Source: Candidatus Omnitrophota bacterium | GTDB lineage: Bacteria > Omnitrophota > Gorgyraeia > Kaelpiales > Kaelpiaceae | Assembly: GCA_028717465.1 (NCBI GenBank) | Contig: JAQUNS010000003.1 | Location: forward strand, 1 to 15,392 | DNA: 15,392 nt | Direction: 5' to 3' | Part shown: positions 6,919 through 14,516 of the stretch, piece after piece | Layout of the letters: the number at the start of each line of letters is the position of its first letter | Position numbering within the stretch: position 1 is the first letter of the stretch | Notes under the pieces: generated by a model | What the model was told of the DNA's origin: nothing | Database searches by the model: none | The model's input: the letters and a program-made list of their open reading frames with translations, nothing else | Made by a program: the position numbers and the translations under genes

Positions 6919-8270
6919 ACTAATCCCAGGAGTACTTTAGCTACCTGAAAGTATATCAGAATCGAGGTTATATCTAATATTGTGGTTAAAAATGGCCCGG
7001 CCGATATTGCCGGGTCAATGCCTGTTTTATGAAGAATAAGGGGTAGTATGCTTCCTATGAATGTTGCTATGGTTATGACTAATGCCAGAGAATATCCTAT
7101 AGTAAGCCCAAGCATGGGATTGCCTTGCATCAGATAAGCCCTCAAAAAGCCCAATGCTCCCAATATTGTACCCAGAGTAAGGCCCATAAAGATCTCTCTT
7201 TTCATTATATAAAAAATTTCCTGGAATTTTATCTCTCCTGTTGCCAGGCCTCTTATTACCAGTGTGGCAGATTGGGTCCCGGCATTTCCGGCTGATCCGG
7301 ACAGCATAGGGATAAAAAATGCTAAAGCGATTACAGACTCCAGAGCATAAGAGTAGTGTTCTAATAATTGGGCTGACACCGTGTACGTGATCAATAGAAG
7401 CAGCAGCCATCCTATTCTTTTTTTTGCTACCATTGAAAATGGCGTTTTAAGATAGGCGTTTGACATTGCCCCAACAGCAGCCATCTTATGAAAATCTTCG
7501 GTGTCTTCTTTTTCGATAACATCTACGATATCGTCAACAGTTATTATGCCGTGTATATTATCAAAATTATCTACAACCGGCAGAGCTAGCAGATCGTATT
7601 TTTTAAATACGTTGGCTACTTTTTCTTGGTCATCATGCAAGAAAACTTTTATTAAATTAGAATTCATTATCTCAGAGACTGTCTTATCGGCAGGGGCAAC
7701 GATCAGATCTTTTAAAGAAAATACTCCTAAAAGCCTGTCTCTATCGTCTGTGGCGTATATGTAGTATATGGTCTCTCTTTTTAAGGCAGTCTTTCTCAGT
7801 ATATTGGTAGCTTCTTCTATGGTCATATTAGGGTTTACTTTGGCGAATTCTGTGGTCATAAGAGCCCCTGCAGTTTTCTCTTTATACTGCATGAGCTTCT
7901 CGACGTCTTTTTTTTCTTCCTCAGACATAACAGAGAACAGCTGTTTTTTTAATTCCGGAGTTATTTTAAGGAAAAGATCTGCTCTTTCATCGGACGGCAT
8001 GTCATTAAGGATGTTTTTGAGCCTCCCTACCGTTAGATCCTGAAGTATTAAGATCTGATATTCATTGTCCAGATAGCTGAATATCTCTGAAAATCTGTCA
8101 GGCGGTATTGAGCGGATAAGCTCTATTGCTTCTTCATGCTCTAAAGATTGCAAAAGTTCTGCCGTATCCGGCGGAAGCAGTTCTGTCATAATATCTTGCA
8201 AGGCAGTATAGTCTTTTTCGCCAATAAGCTCTTTTATCTCCGGAGTTATAAGATGCATTTTCTTTTCCAT
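6912..8270 (-). CDS. mgtE: MgtE-type magnesium transporter
   Basis: A 452-aa inner-membrane magnesium channel/transporter. The order is classic: an N-terminal superhelical MgtE_N domain (about 5-130, LLPPDTAELLQSL and DRFSEIFSYLD repeats), two CBS domains (about 135-260, GALMTTEFAKVNPNMTIEEA and LLALPVVDNFDNIHGIITVDD), a connecting helix, then about five transmembrane helices from residue 275. The pore signature GNAGTQSATLVIRGLATGEI is present, as is Asp433 in LTTILDIT, the expected pore magnesium ligand. In this family the cytosolic domains close the pore when magnesium is high. Acidic residues throughout the N and CBS domains fit this. The start at 8270 has no good ribosome site; Met5 is an alternative preceded by GGAAAAG. 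It is divergent from the helicase gene. No M-box-sized leader is present. Confidence 0.95.
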   Translation of the reverse strand: MEKKMHLITPEIKELIGEKDYTALQDIMTELLPPDTAELLQSLEHEEAIELIRSIPPDRFSEIFSYLDNEYQILILQDLTVGRLKNILNDMPSDERADLFLKITPELKKQLFSVMSEEEKKDVEKLMQYKEKTAGALMTTEFAKVNPNMTIEEATNILRKTALKRETIYYIYATDDRDRLLGVFSLKDLIVAPADKTVSEIMNSNLIKVFLHDDQEKVANVFKKYDLLALPVVDNFDNIHGIITVDDIVDVIEKEDTEDFHKMAAVGAMSNAYLKTPFSMVAKKRIGWLLLLLITYTVSAQLLEHYSYALESVIALAFFIPMLSGSAGNAGTQSATLVIRGLATGEIKFQEIFYIMKREIFMGLTLGTILGALGFLRAYLMQGNPMLGLTIGYSLALVITIATFIGSILPLILHKTGIDPAISAGPFLTTILDITSILIYFQVAKVLLGLVQ

Positions 8271-8296
8271 GGTATTGGTTGTGTATAGATTAAATT

Positions 8297-8325
8297 ATGT
8301 TATGAAAAACGGGTTATTTAATCAA
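8297..8325 (-). promoter_or_regulatory. Possible mgtE promoter
   Basis: On the minus strand TTGATT (plus-strand 8320-8325) and TAACAT (plus-strand 8297-8302) are 17 nt apart, each matching 4 of 6 consensus bases. It would start transcription about 20 nt upstream of the mgtE ATG. The match is modest and the region is AT-rich, so this is tentative. Confidence 0.25.
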
Positions 8326-8333
8326 GTGAAATC

Positions 8334-8342
8334 TGGTATAAT
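8334..8342 (+). promoter_or_regulatory. Extended -10 promoter for the helicase-yacP-lepB operon
   Basis: TGGTATAAT at 8334-8342 is a perfect extended -10 element (TGn plus TATAAT), 44 nt upstream of the helicase ATG. The -35 position 17 nt upstream (TTATTT at 8314-8319) is poor, as is common for extended -10 promoters. The intergenic region is only 115 nt and must serve both divergent genes. Confidence 0.5.
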
Positions 8343-8385
8343 CTCATAGAAAGCGCCGTTTATTGGGCATTAATCCGGTGAATTC

Positions 8386-11307
8386 ATGGAATCCATAAGA
8401 GATAGAATAACTGAAGGTTTGAATTCTGATCAGATTCAGGCTGTTGAGCATGGCCAGGGCCCGCTTTTGATAGTAGCTGGGGCTGGAACTGGCAAGACCC
8501 TTGTCTTAACAAGGAGAATAGTATATCTGATAACATCATCATTAGCTCATCCAGAGGATATTCTGGCTTTGACTTTTACAGAGAAGGCCGCTCAGGAGAT
8601 GGAGGAGAGGGTAGATATACTGATGCCTTACGGCTATACCGATATGACTATATCCACGTTCCACGCTTTTGGAGACAGAGTTCTAAAGGACAATGCTTTG
8701 GAATTAGGCATGAGCCCGGATCTATATGTTTTATCCAAAGCCGAACAGATAATATTTTTCAGAGAGCACATTTTTGAATTTCCTCTTAAATATTTCAGGC
8801 CTCTGGCAGATCCGACTAAATACATAGAAGGGATTTTGAGCCTTATATCGCGCGCCAAAGATGAAGATGTCTCGCCCCAGGAGTATCTGTCCTATGTTGG
8901 CAGGCTCAAAAGCAGCCTTAAGTCAGGTTCTGAAGATGAGGTATTAAAAGAGATCGTTCAAAAAGAATCTGAGATTGCCGCCTGCTATCAGAAGTATCAG
9001 CAGATTTTGCATTCAGAAAGTAAAATAGATTTCGGAGATCAGGTCTATTTGGCTTTAGGTCTTTTTCGTAAGCACCCTTCTATTTTAAAAAAATACAGAG
9101 AGCGCTTTAAGTACATTTTAGTAGACGAGTTTCAGGATACTAACCATACCCAGTTTGAGCTGCTTAAACTTCTGGCTGGAGATGGAGGAAATATAACCGT
9201 TTGCGGAGATGACGATCAGTCTATATATAAATTTAGAGGTGCGGCTTTAAGCAATATAATGGAATTTATGGATGTGTATAATAAAGCCAAGAAAATAATA
9301 CTCAAGAAAAATTACCGTTCTTGCCAGAACATCCTCGATGCTTCCTATCGCTTGATTTCCCATAACAACCCTGACAGGCTTGAAGTTAAAGAAAAATTGG
9401 ATAAAAAGCTTGTTTCGGGATTAAAAGGGGACGGAGAGGTTAAACATGTTCATTTTGACAGCATTTCTGATGAGGCTGACTGGGTTGCCGAAAAAATAAA
9501 CAAAATTAAAAACAGTAAAAACCTATCTTATAAAGATTTTGCGATACTGGTTCGTTCCAACAAAGATGCTGATGCTTTTATCAGGTCTTTGAATATGAGA
9601 GACATACCTTCCAGGTTCTCTGGCAGCGAAGGCCTTTATTCCCAGCCAGAGATAAGGTTCCTTATATCCTGGCTTAAATTTTTGTCCAATCCCAATGACA
9701 GCCTGAGTCTTTTTTACATACTTTCATTCGAAGCGTATAATTTTAAAAATGAAGTTCTTGCTTTACTTATGAGCAAAGCCAAAACTACCAATCGTTCTCT
9801 GTATTTTATTTTGCGCAGCCCGGATAAAGAAGATTTTTTAGGAGAGATTATCCAGTCTGACATGGAGTCTTTTTTAAAAGATGTTGATGAATTTTTTCAG
9901 GTTACTTCCCACCTTGATGTGGGACAGCTTCTTTATAGGGTTATAAATCAGACCGGCTATTTAAAAAAACTCGCTTATCAGGGCTTAAAATCCGAATCCA
10001 AGATTAAGAATATAGCCAGGTTTTTTGAAATCATAAGAAATATTTCTCGCATATTGAGCAACGAAGATGTCTATACTTTCAGCCAATACCTGGAGTCTTT
10101 AATAGATGCCGGAGATGACCCGTCTATGCCTGAGCCGGATTACGATGCTGATGCTGTTAATATTTTGACCGTGCACAAAGCTAAGGGGCTAGAGTTTAAA
10201 ATTGTTTTTTTAGTCAGCCTTGTGTCGGAGAGATTTCCGATCAGGAGAAGGCCCGAAGCCATTCCTCTCCCGGATGAACTGTTGAGGACAAAAGAGAGGT
10301 GGCTTCCGGAGGGCGATCCGCACATGCAGGAAGAGAGGAGATTGTTTTATGTCGGTATGACCAGGGCTCAAGAGGCGCTTTTTTTAACCTCCGGACAGGA
10401 TTACGGCGGCAAGAGGGCTAAAAAAATATCTGTTTTTATTATGGAGTCTCTTGATTTACCGAAACAGCCCGGAGTTTCTTTTAAATCTTCAGCCTGGGAG
10501 GTTATCCAGCGGTCAAGGGCTTGCCAATACAATCAGATTGCGGAAGACAAACCTCTTAAAGAAGAAGATATCTTGAATTTAAGCCATCTACAGATAGACG
10601 ATTATTTTACATGTCCTTTGAAATACAAGTACATACATATTTTAAGAGTGCCTGTTGTACGCCACCATAGTGTTATATACGGGAAAGCAGTCCATGATGC
10701 TATTCAGGTTTATCTGCGCGGCAAAATAGAACATAAAAATATTGCCCTTGATGTCATGCTGGATGTCTTTAAAAATTCCTGGCGTTCGGAAGGATTTTTA
10801 ACCAGAGAACATGAAGATATTAGGTTCCAGGAAGGCTGCAATACCATAAGCAAATTTTACCGGCACCAGGAGTCTCTTGGCACAATTCCCAGTTACGTTG
10901 AAAAAGAATTTGTTTTTTTGATACAATACAACAGAATCTCCGGCCGTTGGGACAGAATAGATGAAGATTGCGGCAAGGTGACAATAATCGATTATAAAAC
11001 ATCCAGCATAGATGAGCAGGACAAAGCAGACAAAAAATCTAAAGAGAGCCTGCAGCTTGGCGTTTATGCTCTTGCTTATAGCAAAATATTTTCTAAAATA
11101 CCGGAATCTGCCCAGCTGCATTTCTTGGAGTCTGATCTGATAGGCAGAGTAAGCTTCACAGAAGATGATTTAAAAGAGGTAGAAGGCAAAATACTGCTTG
11201 CCGCCAAAGGCATAAGAGAAAGAGATTTTTCGCCTAAGCCTAGTTATCTGGCCTGTGCTTACTGTGTTTTCAAAAACATCTGCCCGCATACCTTAAAAGG
11301 AGTGTAA
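8386..11307 (+). CDS. UvrD-like SF1A helicase fused to a C-terminal Fe-S PD-(D/E)XK nuclease
   Basis: A 973-aa ATP-dependent DNA helicase-nuclease. The motor shows AGAGTGKT (Walker A, 31-38), ALTFTEKAAQEM, ILVDEFQDTN (Walker B), GDDDQSIYKFRGA, LKKNYRS, LTVHKAKGLEF and RRLFYVGMTRAQ, all SF1A (UvrD/PcrA/RecB) motifs in order. From about residue 735 there is a RecB/AddB/Cas4-like nuclease: His770 in GKAVHDAI, Asp856 in GRWDRID, Asp869 and Lys871 in IIDYKTS, and QLGVY (Gln890, Tyr894). Cys743 with Cys957, Cys960 and Cys966 forms the C...CxxCx5C layout of the 4Fe-4S cluster in AddB, AdnA and Cas4. The likely role is end resection in double-strand break repair; a defence role is possible but unsupported. 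There is no adjacent AddA/B or AdnB-like partner. GGTG at 8375-8378 precedes the ATG. yacP follows after 1 nt. Confidence 0.93.
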   Translation: MESIRDRITEGLNSDQIQAVEHGQGPLLIVAGAGTGKTLVLTRRIVYLITSSLAHPEDILALTFTEKAAQEMEERVDILMPYGYTDMTISTFHAFGDRVLKDNALELGMSPDLYVLSKAEQIIFFREHIFEFPLKYFRPLADPTKYIEGILSLISRAKDEDVSPQEYLSYVGRLKSSLKSGSEDEVLKEIVQKESEIAACYQKYQQILHSESKIDFGDQVYLALGLFRKHPSILKKYRERFKYILVDEFQDTNHTQFELLKLLAGDGGNITVCGDDDQSIYKFRGAALSNIMEFMDVYNKAKKIILKKNYRSCQNILDASYRLISHNNPDRLEVKEKLDKKLVSGLKGDGEVKHVHFDSISDEADWVAEKINKIKNSKNLSYKDFAILVRSNKDADAFIRSLNMRDIPSRFSGSEGLYSQPEIRFLISWLKFLSNPNDSLSLFYILSFEAYNFKNEVLALLMSKAKTTNRSLYFILRSPDKEDFLGEIIQSDMESFLKDVDEFFQVTSHLDVGQLLYRVINQTGYLKKLAYQGLKSESKIKNIARFFEIIRNISRILSNEDVYTFSQYLESLIDAGDDPSMPEPDYDADAVNILTVHKAKGLEFKIVFLVSLVSERFPIRRRPEAIPLPDELLRTKERWLPEGDPHMQEERRLFYVGMTRAQEALFLTSGQDYGGKRAKKISVFIMESLDLPKQPGVSFKSSAWEVIQRSRACQYNQIAEDKPLKEEDILNLSHLQIDDYFTCPLKYKYIHILRVPVVRHHSVIYGKAVHDAIQVYLRGKIEHKNIALDVMLDVFKNSWRSEGFLTREHEDIRFQEGCNTISKFYRHQESLGTIPSYVEKEFVFLIQYNRISGRWDRIDEDCGKVTIIDYKTSSIDEQDKADKKSKESLQLGVYALAYSKIFSKIPESAQLHFLESDLIGRVSFTEDDLKEVEGKILLAAKGIRERDFSPKPSYLACAYCVFKNICPHTLKGV

Positions 11308-11308
11308 T

Positions 11309-11782
11309 GTGCAGTGCTATCTATTGGATGGCTACAACGTGCTCAAAAAATTAGAAGACTTAACAAACGGTTCGGCTAAAGAGAGCAGGAAGTCTTTGAT
11401 TAATTTAATAGCTACTGCCAGGCCTCAGGGCAAGAACGATCTTATTGTAGTTTTTGATGGGCATGGCGAGGAAGCCTGCAGCTGTGGTAAAATAAAAATC
11501 TTGTTTAGCAGAAATATTACGGCAGATGAATATATAATTGGCATTTTGAAAAAAGATGTTAGAAATAAATATTATCGCTTGGTAAGCGATGATAAAGAGC
11601 TGCAGTTTAAGGCTAAAAATTACGGTGCAGATATTATACCGGTTTCCGATTTTGTTGCGTCTTGCTTTAAAAGAAAGGCTAAATATAGTATTGGCGATAA
11701 GGAAAGATTAAGATCTGCAGATATCGGCAGAATCAACAAAGAATTGGAGGAGATATGGCTCAAGAGAAAAAACATTGGTTGA
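11309..11782 (+). CDS. YacP/Rae1-like NYN-domain ribonuclease
   Basis: A 157-aa cytosolic protein of the YacP (DUF901) group of the NYN/PIN-like nuclease fold. In Bacillus the homologue Rae1 is a ribosome-associated endoribonuclease that cuts certain mRNAs. The expected acidic residues are present: Asp7 in LLDGYNVL, Asp50 in VVFDGHG, Asp73/Glu74 in TADEYI and Asp94/Asp95 in LVSDDKEL. The C-terminal third is basic, suiting RNA or ribosome binding. The start is GTG at 11309, chosen because it directly precedes the first NYN strand and lies 6 nt after AAGGAG (11297-11302), which overlaps the end of the helicase gene. The ATG at 11307 is in another frame. The 3' end overlaps lepB by 28 nt, so translation of the three genes is probably coupled. 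Confidence 0.85.
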   Translation: MQCYLLDGYNVLKKLEDLTNGSAKESRKSLINLIATARPQGKNDLIVVFDGHGEEACSCGKIKILFSRNITADEYIIGILKKDVRNKYYRLVSDDKELQFKAKNYGADIIPVSDFVASCFKRKAKYSIGDKERLRSADIGRINKELEEIWLKRKNIG

Positions 11783-12297
11783 GAGAGTGGTCGGAGTCTA
11801 TATTAATAGCGTTGGCCATAGCTCTGTTTATCCGTACTTTTCTGGTTGAAGCTTTCAAGATACCGTCGGGCTCCATGAGGCCTACTCTAGAGGTAAAAGA
11901 CAGGATTTTTGTCAACAAATTAGTTTATAGGTTTTCCAGTCCGGAGAGAGGAGATATTGTTGTATTTAAATATACGGAAGATCCCAAAAGATACTTTGTT
12001 AAAAGGCTTGCTGCCGTAGGTAACGAAAATATTGAAATAATAGACGGTAATATAGTTGTTGACGGGGATGTTGTTAAGGTTCCGGATATCTTTTTGGAGC
12101 ATTATTATTATAACAGAGGCAGGTATGGCGCGCAGAATAAAACTGTGCAAGTACCGGACGGCCATTATTACTTTTTAGGAGATAACTCGGCATTTTCTCA
12201 AGATTCCCGTTACTGGGGTTTTGTGCCTGATAAGTATATCGTCGGAAAAGCATTTTTAAGATTCTGGCCGCTCTACCGGGTTGGGCTAGTTAGGTAG
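11755..12297 (+). CDS. lepB: Signal peptidase I
   Basis: A 180-aa inner-membrane serine protease that removes signal peptides from Sec- and Tat-exported proteins. It has one N-terminal membrane anchor (about residues 14-31, SILIALAIALFIRTFLV) followed by the periplasmic catalytic domain. Box B KIPSGSMRPTL contains the nucleophile Ser40, box C RGDIVVF lies at 65-71, box D YFVKRLAAVG has the general base Lys83, and box E GDNSAFSQDSRYWGFV is intact. The length is that of compact bacterial enzymes with one membrane segment. GGAGG at 11746-11750 is 4 nt before the ATG, inside the end of yacP. It closes the helicase-yacP-lepB unit; the next promoter begins directly after the TAG stop. Confidence 0.96.
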   Translation: MAQEKKHWLREWSESILIALAIALFIRTFLVEAFKIPSGSMRPTLEVKDRIFVNKLVYRFSSPERGDIVVFKYTEDPKRYFVKRLAAVGNENIEIIDGNIVVDGDVVKVPDIFLEHYYYNRGRYGAQNKTVQVPDGHYYFLGDNSAFSQDSRYWGFVPDKYIVGKAFLRFWPLYRVGLVR

Positions 12298-12326
12298 TTG
12301 ACTTTTCAAGTATCACTCAATATAAT
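12298..12326 (+). promoter_or_regulatory. Near-consensus sigma-70 promoter
   Basis: TTGACT at 12298-12303 (5 of 6) and TATAAT at 12321-12326 (6 of 6) are separated by exactly 17 nt. The -35 begins on the base after the lepB stop codon. Transcription would start near 12333, leaving a leader of about 17 nt holding GGAGG at 12339-12343, 6 nt before the lipoprotein ATG. This is the best promoter in the window and probably drives the lipoprotein, pgsA, der and plsY. Confidence 0.75.
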
Positions 12327-12349
12327 TATTTAAAATACGGAGGTGTTTT

Positions 12350-12649
12350 ATGCTTAAATTGATCATAGCTTTGGTTTTGACAGGTGCTTTGATGTCAGGA
12401 TGTACTACGACTCAAAAAGGCGCTGCTACAGGTACGGCAATAGGCGCAGGGCTTGGAGCCATCATAGGCCATCAGTCCGGGCATACTGCAGAAGGTGCGG
12501 TTGTCGGAGCTGCAGCAGGCGGCCTAACAGGAGCTCTTGTCGGAGAACAAATGGATACTCAGTATTGTCCTGTCTGTGGCAGGCGTTATACCTCAGGTGT
12601 CCAGTATTGCCCCCATGACGGCAGCGAATTAAAGCCTCTGCAGAAGTAG
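12350..12649 (+). CDS. Glycine-zipper lipoprotein with C-terminal zinc-ribbon-like motif
   Basis: A 99-aa protein with an N-terminal lipoprotein signal (hydrophobic stretch 2-14, lipobox MSGC with acylated Cys18), then a glycine-zipper segment at about 24-66 (GAATGTAIGAGLGAIIG and GAVVGAAAGGLTGALVG, split by an HQSGHTAE loop). It resembles the SlyB/OmpA-like glycine-zipper outer-membrane lipoproteins that pack two helices in a membrane. The last 30 residues are unexpected: CPVCGRRY followed by QYCPHDGSEL, giving Cys73, Cys76, Cys87 and His89/Asp90, the pattern of a short zinc ribbon usually seen in cytosolic proteins. In an exported lipoprotein this would place a metal- or disulfide-forming knuckle in the periplasm. 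It has its own near-consensus promoter and a strong ribosome site, so it may be abundant. Exact function unknown. Confidence 0.85.
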   Translation: MLKLIIALVLTGALMSGCTTTQKGAATGTAIGAGLGAIIGHQSGHTAEGAVVGAAAGGLTGALVGEQMDTQYCPVCGRRYTSGVQYCPHDGSELKPLQK

Positions 12650-12668
12650 TAATTTTGCATTTTTTAAT

Positions 12669-13202
12669 ATGAATATTGCCAACCTTTTGAGCGTAGTGCG
12701 CTTATTTATGCTGCCTTTCTTTGTAGCATTCGGTTGTTATTATTCCGGTGGCGCAGAAAAATTTAGGTATATCGCGCTGGGGCTGCTGGTATTATCATTT
12801 ATAACAGATGGGCTGGACGGTTTCATTGCTCGTTCCAGGGGCATTACTACAAAAATCGGGGCATTTCTTGATCCTTTAGGCGATAAACTTTTAATAAACT
12901 CAGCTTTTCTGATTCTTATTTTAAAGCCGGTGTTTAAAGATGCCCTTAATCTTCCTGCCTGGGTTGTCATAGTGGTATTTTCCAGAGATTTTTTTATAGG
13001 TTTAGGTAGTTTAATTTTACATATGGAAGGCAAGCTTAAGATACTGCCGTCTTATCTTGGCAAAACTGCCGTAGTATTACAGATGGCATCAATAGTATCC
13101 GGATTCCTGTTGTTTTCATTCACCCAGTATATCTGGCATTTTACCGGTCTAGTCACTGTTTTAGCCGGAATAGGATATTTTATAAGAGAGATCCGGGCTT
13201 AA
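12669..13202 (+). CDS. pgsA: CDP-diacylglycerol-glycerol-3-phosphate 3-phosphatidyltransferase
   Basis: A 177-aa integral membrane enzyme of the CDP-alcohol phosphatidyltransferase family, which makes phosphatidylglycerol phosphate from CDP-diacylglycerol and glycerol 3-phosphate. The full family signature is present: Asp47, Asp50-Gly51, Ala54-Arg55, then Gly64, Asp68 and Asp72 with the exact D-x2-DG-x2-AR-x8-G-x3-D-x3-D spacing. About five to six hydrophobic segments follow the family pattern, and the N terminus MNIANLLSVVRLFMLPFF is typical of PgsA. Specificity for glycerol phosphate rather than another alcohol is inferred from overall similarity and from plsY two genes downstream. It begins 19 nt after the lipoprotein gene with little visible Shine-Dalgarno sequence, and its stop codon is immediately followed by the der ATG. 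Confidence 0.92.
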   Translation: MNIANLLSVVRLFMLPFFVAFGCYYSGGAEKFRYIALGLLVLSFITDGLDGFIARSRGITTKIGAFLDPLGDKLLINSAFLILILKPVFKDALNLPAWVVIVVFSRDFFIGLGSLILHMEGKLKILPSYLGKTAVVLQMASIVSGFLLFSFTQYIWHFTGLVTVLAGIGYFIREIRA

Positions 13203-14515
13203 ATGTCAGCTTATCCTAAAGTAGCTATTATAGGTAGGCCCAATGTTGGGAAATCCACTCTTTTTAACCGCCTTATCGGAATGCGCCATTCTATAATCGA
13301 TAAGGCAAAGGGTGTAACCAGAGACAGGCTCTACTATGATATGGACTGGAGCGGAAATCATATTACGCTCATTGACACCGGCGGAATTGTAACAGCTAAC
13401 GATCAAGAAGAGCTGCTTAAGAATGTAAGGAAGCAGAGCTTAAGGGCGATAAATGAATCGGATCTGATTGTATTTTTGGTCGATGCCAAAGAAGGGATTC
13501 ACCCTTTAGACCAAGAGATAGCAGAAATCTTAAGAAGAGGTTCCAAGCGCACGATTCTTGCGGTCAATAAAGTAGATAACGAGAAGACAGAACCCGAGAT
13601 CCATGAGTTTAGCTCGCTTGGTTTTGGCTATATTGCCGCGGTATCTGCCTTACATGGCAGGGGGATCGGAAATCTTCTGGATACCATAATAAATAATACG
13701 GCCAAAGTATCCGCTATTAAATCAGACAGCGGTATTATCAAAATAGCCATAATCGGCAGGCCTAATGCCGGAAAATCTTCTTTTTTGAACAGACTGATTA
13801 AAGATGACAGGGTCCTGGTAGATTCGGTCCCGGGCACAACCAGAGATTCGGTGGATACTTATTTTAGGTTTGGGGATACCAATTTTATGCTTATCGATAC
13901 GGCAGGTATCCGCCACAGAGGCAAGGTAAAAGCGGGTGTTGATTATTTTAGCTCGATAAGGACAGAGCAGTCTATAACAGAGCCGACATCCTACTATTTA
14001 TGGTCGATGGCTACGAAGGGCTGCGGCGCGACGATCTGCATTTTATATATAAAATCTGGGAAGCAAAGAAGGCTCTGGTCATTGCGATAAACAAAAAAGA
14101 TTTAATAGAAAAACCGCTTGGGGATTATGAGAAATTAGTAAAAGAGAGGTTGATGATATCTGAATACATTCCGGTCGTTTATATGTCTGCTAAGACAGGC
14201 AAGGGCGTTGAAGATGCTCTTTTGGCGGCTAAATCTGTCTATAGCAATCTGGGCATGCGTATTACAACATCCCGCTTGAACAGCTTTATTAAAGAGATAA
14301 AAAACTCTTATCCCAAGATGACAAAGGGCAGAAAGATGTTTAAGATTTATTACGCTACACAGGCCGAGGTTTATCCTCCGGCCATAGTTTTTACCGTTAA
14401 CTGCCCTGAGCTTTTAAGAAAAAGTTTCTTTAATTTTTTAGAGAGAAAACTGCGTGAGAAATTCGGATTTTTGGGCGCACCGATCAGGCTGATTTTCAAG
14501 GGGAGGGATGAATAG
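13203..14515 (+). pseudogene. der: GTPase Der, split by a single-base frameshift
   Basis: Der (EngA) is a tandem-domain GTPase needed for 50S ribosome assembly. The first frame encodes residues 1-260 correctly: domain 1 with GRPNVGKST (11-19), DTGG (58-61) and NKVD (122-125), and the start of domain 2 with GRPNAGKSS (185-193), PGTTRD (210-215) and DTAGIRHRGKV (232-242). After Glu260 (codon 13980-13982) it runs out of frame to a stop at 14088-14090. Adding one base after 13982 (GAG CC to GAGGCC) gives ADILLFMVDGYEGL and joins the second frame (Met at 14000), which holds NKKDL, SAKTGKGVE and the C-terminal KH-like domain to 14515. The repaired protein is 437 aa, normal for Der. A sequencing or assembly error is likely because der is normally essential; a true mutation is possible. 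No classic slippery heptamer is seen. Confidence 0.93.
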
Positions 14516-14516
14516 A

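Noticed and set aside
7027..7410. A 127-aa second frame on the minus strand inside mgtE
   Set aside because: It falls in the coding part of the pore domain with intact MgtE motifs in the other frame; no family resemblance.
8271..8385. M-box magnesium riboswitch upstream of mgtE
   Set aside because: Only 115 nt separate the divergent genes, the likely mgtE leader is about 20 nt, and no M-box-like paired elements are visible.
8386..12297. Anti-phage defence island formed by helicase-nuclease, NYN ribonuclease and lepB
   Set aside because: YacP and LepB are ordinary housekeeping proteins and the helicase-nuclease fits recombinational repair; no defence-specific domains, mobile genes or composition shift are visible.
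13970..14000. Programmed -1 ribosomal frameshift in der
   Set aside because: A -1 slip gives the right frame, but the site (ATA ACA GAG CC) is not a slippery heptamer, no clear downstream pseudoknot was seen, and Der is not known to use recoding.
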